Assembly: GCA_046597185.1 (NCBI GenBank)
Contig: JBKJLF010000597.1
Location: 1-17,516 of the forward strand
DNA: 17,516 nt
Direction of reading: 5' to 3'
Source of the DNA: CAMBDR01 sp046597185
GTDB taxonomy: Bacteria; Pseudomonadota; Gammaproteobacteria; Burkholderiales; Burkholderiaceae_D
Shown in pieces: positions 13,074 to 17,516 of this stretch. Position 1 is the stretch's first letter; each line of letters begins with the position of its first letter. The notes under the pieces are model-generated. The model saw only the letters and a list, made by a program, of their open reading frames with translations. It was not told where the DNA came from and did not search any database. The position numbers and the translations under genes were made by a program.

Positions 13074-13237
13074 TAGACGCTCTTAATCGGGGTGATATGC
13101 TTTAATTATAGTAAATAATGCCACGAAGCGTTGATCATTTCATTTTAGTCTATATTTTTAAAATAGCCTTGTTCTATATTAAAAAAATTAAATTTAGTTT
13201 TAGAAGATGGGGGTGAATGTTGTCATTTCAAGAGAAT
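13074..13237. other. AT-rich intergenic stretch between ftsX and rpoH
   Basis: No gene is seen. The part from about 13100 to 13205 is strikingly AT-rich compared with its surroundings and lies upstream of the rpoH promoter. It may contain further promoters or a binding site for a nucleoid protein. I see no hairpin terminator after ftsX. Confidence 0.45.
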
Positions 13238-14167
13238 TCAGGTGCGAATGCGCGCCAAATGTCGTTTTACGCATAAAAATGCGCCAAACAAGCCAAGTGC
13301 GGCGCTCACGCCCAGCAAAATAAGGCTGGTGGCCCAGCCCAGTGCTTGCAATTGAAATTCCGACGCATACAGCCGGGCAAATTCGGCCAGCATGGTGTTG
13401 AATGGCTTGAGCGACAAGGCTACCGCCGCCAAGGCCAGCACGCCCGCGCTCAAGCCCAGCGCGGCACCGGTGTAATAAAACGGGCGGTGGATGAAGGCAT
13501 CGGTTGCGCCCACCATTTGCGAAATTTCAATTTCATCCAGTTGCGCCATCACTTGCAAGCGCGTGGTGTTGAAGACCGCCGCCACCACCACCACCGCCAG
13601 CGTGGCGGCGATAAACGCCAGCGCCATACGCAAAATCGATAGCAGCGACGCCAGCCGCTTGACCCAGGCCGAATCAACCTGCACCGTTTCCACCCCCGGC
13701 AATTTGCGTAAATCGCCGGCAATGGCATCGATGCGTAGCGCATCGCTGGCGTTGTCAAAGCCTTCCAGTTGCAACACATAGCTGTCCGGCAGCGGGTTTT
13801 TGCCCAGCGTGGCGAGCACATCGGTAATGCCGCTGCGGTTGCGTAAATCGTCCAGCGCGCTTTCACGCGAGATAAAGCTGATTCTGGCTTTCTTGTGTTG
13901 CTCATCGAGTAAGCGCTTGATCAGTGGTGCCACCGCTTGCACTTGATCGCGCCCGGCATCAAGCGCCATGAAGACGCTGATTTCTGGCTCTACCGCCAAT
14001 TGTTCCGAGCGCGGACGCACGTTTTCCAACAGCGTCAGCCCGGCAATGGGCAAGGCCAGCGCAATCGCCACCACCAGCACATTGAGAAAAAAGCCAAACG
14101 GCGATTGGCGTAAATGGCCCCAGGCGGCCTTGATGGCAAAGAGATGTTGTCGTAGCCAGACGCTCAT
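13238..14167 (-). CDS. ftsX: cell division protein FtsX
   Basis: A 309-residue inner-membrane subunit of the FtsEX ABC-type complex, which at the septum controls periplasmic murein hydrolase activation. A cytoplasmic N-terminus leads to the first membrane segment (about 25-47). A periplasmic domain follows, with EPEISVFMALD and PGVETVQVDSAWVKRL. Three more membrane segments lie at about 178-199, 231-252 and 277-299. The conserved cytoplasmic loop NTTRLQVMAQLDEIEISQMVGATDAFIHRPF lies between segments 2 and 3. Topology and length are typical. The start overlaps the ftsE stop by 4 bases (ATGA), the usual coupling of the pair. Its 3' end is followed by the long AT-rich gap before rpoH. Confidence 0.95.
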   Translation of the reverse strand: MSVWLRQHLFAIKAAWGHLRQSPFGFFLNVLVVAIALALPIAGLTLLENVRPRSEQLAVEPEISVFMALDAGRDQVQAVAPLIKRLLDEQHKKARISFISRESALDDLRNRSGITDVLATLGKNPLPDSYVLQLEGFDNASDALRIDAIAGDLRKLPGVETVQVDSAWVKRLASLLSILRMALAFIAATLAVVVVAAVFNTTRLQVMAQLDEIEISQMVGATDAFIHRPFYYTGAALGLSAGVLALAAVALSLKPFNTMLAEFARLYASEFQLQALGWATSLILLGVSAALGLFGAFLCVKRHLARIRT

Positions 14168-14904
14168 AAGGCCTCGCTTTTGTGTGGGCGCAATTGCCCT
14201 TGTTCCAGATAAATGACGCGTTTGGCGCTGTTGATGACCGGTTCGTCATGGGTCGAAATAATACAGGTGACGCCGGCTTCATTAAACTTGGTCAGCGCTT
14301 CCAATACTCGGGTGGCGGCCGCGCGATCCAGGTTGGCGGTCGGTTCATCGGCCAAAATAATTTGCGGCTTGTTGACAATCGCGCGCGCAATCACCACCCG
14401 TTGTTGCTCGCCGCCCGAGAGCGACGGCGGATGTTGTAGTGCCTTAGCTCTCAAACCCACCCGCTCCAGCGCCGCACGTGCGCGCGATTCGGCGTCGACG
14501 GGCGGCGTACCGGCCACGATTAACGGTAACATCACATTGGCCAGCAAGCTGCGATCATCCAGCAAGCGAACCTGCTGCAAAATCAAGCCAAGATTACGAC
14601 GTAGCAGCGGCAAACCAATCGACTTGATCTGGCCGATATCCTGTCCGTTCACCAAAATTTTGCCGGAACTGGGGCGCTCCATGGCGGCGATCATTTTTAA
14701 CAGGGTCGATTTGCCCGCTCCGGATGGCCCCGCCAAAAACACCAATTCGCCGCGTGTGATTTGGAACGAGATATTCGACAAGGCCACACCGGCACCCGGA
14801 TAATCTTTCGAAACCTGGCGAAATTCGATCATGGGCGCAGCATGGCTGCCTGCATTGCTGCCTGTTGCGTTGTCTGACTCGTTGCTGTTTGGGTCGTTTG
14901 TCAT
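14164..14904 (-). CDS. ftsE: cell division ATP-binding protein FtsE
   Basis: The 246-residue ATPase subunit of FtsEX. It shows Walker A GPSGAGKST (59-67), Q-loop LILQQVRLL, signature LSGGEQQR (162-169), Walker B IILADE (182-187) and H-loop STHDE (His219). FtsE usually begins at MIEFRQVSKDY, which here is residue 25, so the predicted protein has a polar Asn/Ser-rich N-terminal extension of 24 residues. The ATG at 14832 would give the standard protein but has no ribosome site; the ATG at 14904 has only a weak one (GGCGGA), so the start is open. It lies 26 bases after ftsY and overlaps ftsX by 4 bases, so ftsY-ftsE-ftsX is one operon. Confidence 0.94.
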   Translation of the reverse strand: MTNDPNSNESDNATGSNAGSHAAPMIEFRQVSKDYPGAGVALSNISFQITRGELVFLAGPSGAGKSTLLKMIAAMERPSSGKILVNGQDIGQIKSIGLPLLRRNLGLILQQVRLLDDRSLLANVMLPLIVAGTPPVDAESRARAALERVGLRAKALQHPPSLSGGEQQRVVIARAIVNKPQIILADEPTANLDRAAATRVLEALTKFNEAGVTCIISTHDEPVINSAKRVIYLEQGQLRPHKSEAL

Positions 14905-14930
14905 GGAATGGTTCCGCCAGGGTGGAGGGT

Positions 14931-16070
14931 TTAATCGTTGCCCAGCAGCGCATTGACAAATTCGCTGGCGTTAAAGGCTTGCAAGTCTTCAATCCGTTCG
15001 CCGACACCAATAAAATAGACCGGAATTGGCCTTACCCGAGCAATGGCCGCCAGAATGCCACCCTTGGCCGTGCCATCGAGCTTGGTAATCACCAGGCCCG
15101 TCAATTGCAGCGCATCGTCAAACGCTTTTACTTGCGCCAGTGCATTTTGCCCGGTATTGCCATCAATCACGAGTACCAATTCATGCGGTGCACTTTCCAT
15201 ACCTTTGGCGATGACGCGCTTGACCTTTTTCAGCTCTTCCATCAAATGCAATTGGGTTGGCAGGCGGCCAGCGGTATCGACCATCACCACATCGATATTT
15301 TTGGCCCGTGCCGAAGCCACCGCGTCAAACGCCACTGCTGCCGGGTCGCCCGATTCTTGCGCAATCACCGTCACATTATTGCGCTGACCCCACACCGTCA
15401 ATTGCTCGCGCGCAGCCGCGCGGAACGTGTCACCCGCCGCCAATAACACCGATTGTTGATGCGCCTGCAAATGCTTGGCCAGTTTGCCAATGGTGGTGGT
15501 TTTACCCGCGCCATTGACGCCGGCAATCATCATCACCAAGGGTTGATGCCGACCCAGCACGAAGGGCTTTTCCAGTGGCGACAATAATTCCAGCAGCAGG
15601 GTTTTGAGGGCGGTTTTAACCTGCGCCGCTTCCAGTAATTTTTCTTCTTTTACTTTGCGCTTTAAACCGTCGAGCAAAAATTGGGTGGCATCCATGCCCG
15701 CATCGGCCATCAATAGCGCCGCTTCCAGTTCTTCGTATAAGTCATCATCGATTTTTGCACCGACGAATAACAGGCTTAAATTGGCCGAGGTTTTCGCCAA
15801 ACCCGCTTTGAGCCGCTCAAACCAGGTGCGTTTGGGCGGTGTGTCGGTAACCGTAGCAGTAACCGTAGTAGTAACCGTAGTAGTAACCGTATTAATAACA
15901 GCGACACTAACAGATGCACTAACAGCGGCAGCGGGCGGGTTATCGGCCAGTGCTGCAGTGGGCGCAGCGGCGACGGGTGCCGCTTCGGGGGAAAGGGGGA
16001 GCGCCAAATCACCCGTAGCGATGGGCGCGCTGCTATCGGGCGTCGTTTTTTTCTTGAAGAAACTAAACAT
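14931..16070 (-). CDS. ftsY: signal recognition particle receptor FtsY
   Basis: A 379-residue SRP receptor GTPase that docks ribosome-SRP complexes at the inner membrane so that membrane proteins are inserted cotranslationally. A short basic N-terminus (MFSFFKKK) leads to a low-complexity Ala/Pro/Val/Thr linker (about 11-80). The N domain (WFERLKAGLAKT) comes next, then the G domain with GVNGAGKTTT (184-193), DTFRAAA (214-220), DTAGR (265-269) and TKLDG (329-333). The linker is in the place of the acidic A domain of the E. coli protein and holds a 12-base tandem repeat. The start is ATG 16070, without a clear ribosome site. It is the first gene of the ftsY-ftsE-ftsX operon and follows the nSTAND gene by 134 bases. 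Confidence 0.96.
   Translation of the reverse strand: MFSFFKKKTTPDSSAPIATGDLALPLSPEAAPVAAAPTAALADNPPAAAVSASVSVAVINTVTTTVTTTVTATVTDTPPKRTWFERLKAGLAKTSANLSLLFVGAKIDDDLYEELEAALLMADAGMDATQFLLDGLKRKVKEEKLLEAAQVKTALKTLLLELLSPLEKPFVLGRHQPLVMMIAGVNGAGKTTTIGKLAKHLQAHQQSVLLAAGDTFRAAAREQLTVWGQRNNVTVIAQESGDPAAVAFDAVASARAKNIDVVMVDTAGRLPTQLHLMEELKKVKRVIAKGMESAPHELVLVIDGNTGQNALAQVKAFDDALQLTGLVITKLDGTAKGGILAAIARVRPIPVYFIGVGERIEDLQAFNASEFVNALLGND
15847..15894 (-). repeat. 12-base tandem repeat in the ftsY linker
   Basis: Four units of GTAACCGTAGTA type (plus strand) lie head to tail: one with GCA, two exact, and one with TTA at the end. On the coding strand they encode repeated Thr-Val-Thr-Thr. Copy changes would keep the frame, so the linker can vary in length without destroying FtsY. 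Confidence 0.8.
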
Positions 16071-16088
16071 TGTATTTAAATATCATTT

Positions 16089-16127
16089 CAATAAAGGTTG
16101 GGCGGCAAAGCAATCTGGCCTTTATTG
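16089..16127. other. inverted repeat in the ftsY leader
   Basis: CAATAAAGG (16089-16097) and CCTTTATTG (16119-16127) form a perfect 9-base inverted repeat with a 21-base interval, 18 bases upstream of the ftsY start. It has no T-run, so it is not a typical terminator. It could be an operator or a leader hairpin that affects ftsY translation, which lacks an evident ribosome site. Confidence 0.4.
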
Positions 16128-16204
16128 TAACAGAGGCTGAGCGCTTGGCCGCATATAAACCTTATCCTGCTATCCAATCTGATTGAGTTTTTGTCGGGTA
16201 TTGC

Positions 16205-17516
16205 TTACGGTTGCTTTTTTGCCTGCTTGTTGGCATTCTCATGGGCATTCTCATTGGCACTGCCTGACTCAAGTTGCAGTAGCCGCTCACTATAATCGCG
16301 ATATTGAACAAAAAAGTTTTCGGCTTGTTGCCAATTGTGTTTATCCGTTTGTATTTGTCCCAGCCGCAAAGCATTGGCCGCCAGGTTTTTCAAGGCATCG
16401 CGCGAATCGGGCATATGGCGCAATAATTTGAGTAAAATCAGGTTGGACGATTGCAAGGCTTGAATCGCGCTGGCAGGTTTGCCCCGTTTATATTCAACCT
16501 CCGCCAGCGTTTGCAGGGTTTGCGCGCGTCGGATTAAGGCCGCCTGGCTTAAATTTTCATCGCTGGACCAGGTAAAATAGTTCAAGGCTTTGGTGTCGAT
16601 ATCATCCAACAAATCCAGGCGCGCCAAAGGGTGCAGTTTATCGGCAATGTCCTTTAGCATAAAGCCGATTAATCCTTCCGCCTCAAATTGTCGTTGTTGC
16701 GCCTGCCGCTGGGCTGACAGGGCCGACAAGCCCAGTCCAACGGCCAATAAGGCTAGCACCAGGATCGTGCCCAGTACCGCCAGTCGCAAGCGTTTGCGCC
16801 ATTGGGTGCGCGCGGTGGACGCTTTAATCAGTGCCTGTTCCTGGGGGCTAAGCGAAAATTGAGTCAAATTCAGCAGGCTATATGCATCATCGAGTTGGCT
16901 GCCTTCGGGAATCAATAAATCGGCGCTGTGGTCAGCTTGTTGCCAGCGCGTGGCCAACTCACCGACACGGTCACGAATTTGTAAGGCATGCCGATGTGTA
17001 CCTATCCATTCCATCACGCGCGGCCAGCGCCGCAACAGCGCTTCATGGGCCACCCCAAAACCGGGCGCGCCATCCACCAGTTCGCTCACAAACAGGCGCG
17101 ATTCAACCAGCGCATTGACCACAATACGCTCCTGTTCATCCTGCAATGATGACCATGCCGCGCGTCGGCTGGTGACGGCTTCCTGGTTCGACCTGATGGT
17201 GCAAACCAGCGATAACAGGCGTGGCAGGCAGCGCCGCTGGCTACCTGACAAAGTGTGAATGACTTGCTCGGCACGCCGCCCCAACACGCCTTCAATACCG
17301 CCTTCACTGCCACCCAGTTGCTGAAATGCCTCAAAGGATAATACCCCTTCCGGGCTGCGCAAGCGGTATAGCTCGTGCAAGGTGTATTGCAGCAAAGGCA
17401 GCGCGTCCGGGTTGCCAATGGCGCTTTCGCACAATACTTCATCCAGTTTCAGATGCGATTGCGGGTCCAGAGCAAAACTCAAATTGGCGGCCAGCGCCGG
17501 TAGCCGGATCATTTGC
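16205..17516 (-). CDS. nSTAND-type NTPase, C-terminal part, with membrane segment (partial)
   Basis: The frame is open to the right edge, so the N-terminus, including the P-loop NTPase core and any effector or sensor domain, lies outside the window. The visible 436 residues begin with the winged-helix-like end of an nSTAND NTPase: GNPDALPLLQYTLHELYRLR, GGIEGVLGRRAEQVI and FGVAHEALLRRWPRVMEWI. A single membrane segment (LAVLGTILVLALLAVGLGLSAL) comes next, followed by GFMLKDIADKLHPLARLDLLDDI and helical, TPR-like sequence. Family relatives are large signal-sensing proteins, often joined to winged-helix, kinase or cyclase modules. The TPR part is short, and the C-terminus is a repetitive Asn/Glu/Ala tail. 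The gene precedes ftsY on the same strand with 134 bases between. The function is unknown; a signalling or defence role is only inference. Confidence 0.85.
   Translation of the reverse strand, partial: QMIRLPALAANLSFALDPQSHLKLDEVLCESAIGNPDALPLLQYTLHELYRLRSPEGVLSFEAFQQLGGSEGGIEGVLGRRAEQVIHTLSGSQRRCLPRLLSLVCTIRSNQEAVTSRRAAWSSLQDEQERIVVNALVESRLFVSELVDGAPGFGVAHEALLRRWPRVMEWIGTHRHALQIRDRVGELATRWQQADHSADLLIPEGSQLDDAYSLLNLTQFSLSPQEQALIKASTARTQWRKRLRLAVLGTILVLALLAVGLGLSALSAQRQAQQRQFEAEGLIGFMLKDIADKLHPLARLDLLDDIDTKALNYFTWSSDENLSQAALIRRAQTLQTLAEVEYKRGKPASAIQALQSSNLILLKLLRHMPDSRDALKNLAANALRLGQIQTDKHNWQQAENFFVQYRDYSERLLQLESGSANENAHENANKQAKKQP
16232..16259 (-). repeat. 12-base tandem repeat at the 3' end of the nSTAND gene
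   Basis: GGCATTCTCATG and GGCATTCTCATT lie in tandem and are followed by a further GGCA. On the coding strand they give Asn-Glu-Asn-Ala and His-Glu-Asn-Ala near the C-terminus. The unit keeps the frame. Confidence 0.75.

Noticed and set aside
15847..15894. CRISPR-like array
   Set aside because: The 12-base units are directly adjacent with no spacers and lie in frame inside ftsY.
16162..16374. Frameshifted continuation of the nSTAND protein
   Set aside because: I checked whether another frame continues the TPR repeats past 16205. The neighbouring frame shows no TPR-like sequence, so a simple frameshift is not supported.

Overview
The window reads as chromosomal DNA of a betaproteobacterium, probably order Burkholderiales and perhaps Oxalobacteraceae-like. 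This is an inference from gene types and order: rpoH next to ftsX-ftsE-ftsY, a stand-alone heptose-phosphate adenylyltransferase, a periplasmic copper chaperone and TTG start codons behind strong Shine-Dalgarno sites. No rRNA, tRNA, CRISPR array or intact transposase gene was seen.

Positions 1-2560 look like a worn accessory stretch. C-rich direct repeats sit at the left edge. Three small unrecognised plus-strand genes (212-1125) follow, the first two overlapping by 8 bases. Then come an 87-base element with terminal inverted repeats (1216-1302), the frameshifted and deleted remnant of a TonB-dependent receptor gene (1335-2218, minus), and an orphan minus-strand terminator (2300-2337).

Positions 2571-4065 hold housekeeping genes: hldC/rfaE2 (ADP-heptose synthesis, plus strand), converging with the minus-strand pair trmL and a PCu(A)C copper chaperone. 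From 4269 to 7248 lies a light-sensing pair, a biliverdin-forming heme oxygenase (bphO) overlapping a complete bacteriophytochrome histidine kinase (bphP). No response regulator is nearby. Converging on bphP is comF. Further right on the minus strand are two bacterial-PH-domain membrane proteins (ydbS and ydbT type, overlapping by 8 bases) and, across an intrinsic terminator, a POT-family peptide transporter.

Positions 12011-16070 hold the minus-strand block rpoH, ftsX, ftsE, ftsY, covering heat-shock sigma factor, division ABC complex and SRP receptor. A CIRCE element lies exactly across the likely rpoH promoter, which suggests HrcA control of sigma-32 and is the strongest regulatory observation. 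The right edge (16205-17516) is the C-terminal part of an nSTAND-type NTPase with one membrane segment and a short helical-repeat tail ending in 12-base tandem repeats.

I did not find a clearly undescribed multi-gene system. The best leads are the CIRCE-rpoH promoter, the small hypothetical gene cluster at the left, the repeat element shared by two loci, and the nSTAND protein with its odd tail.
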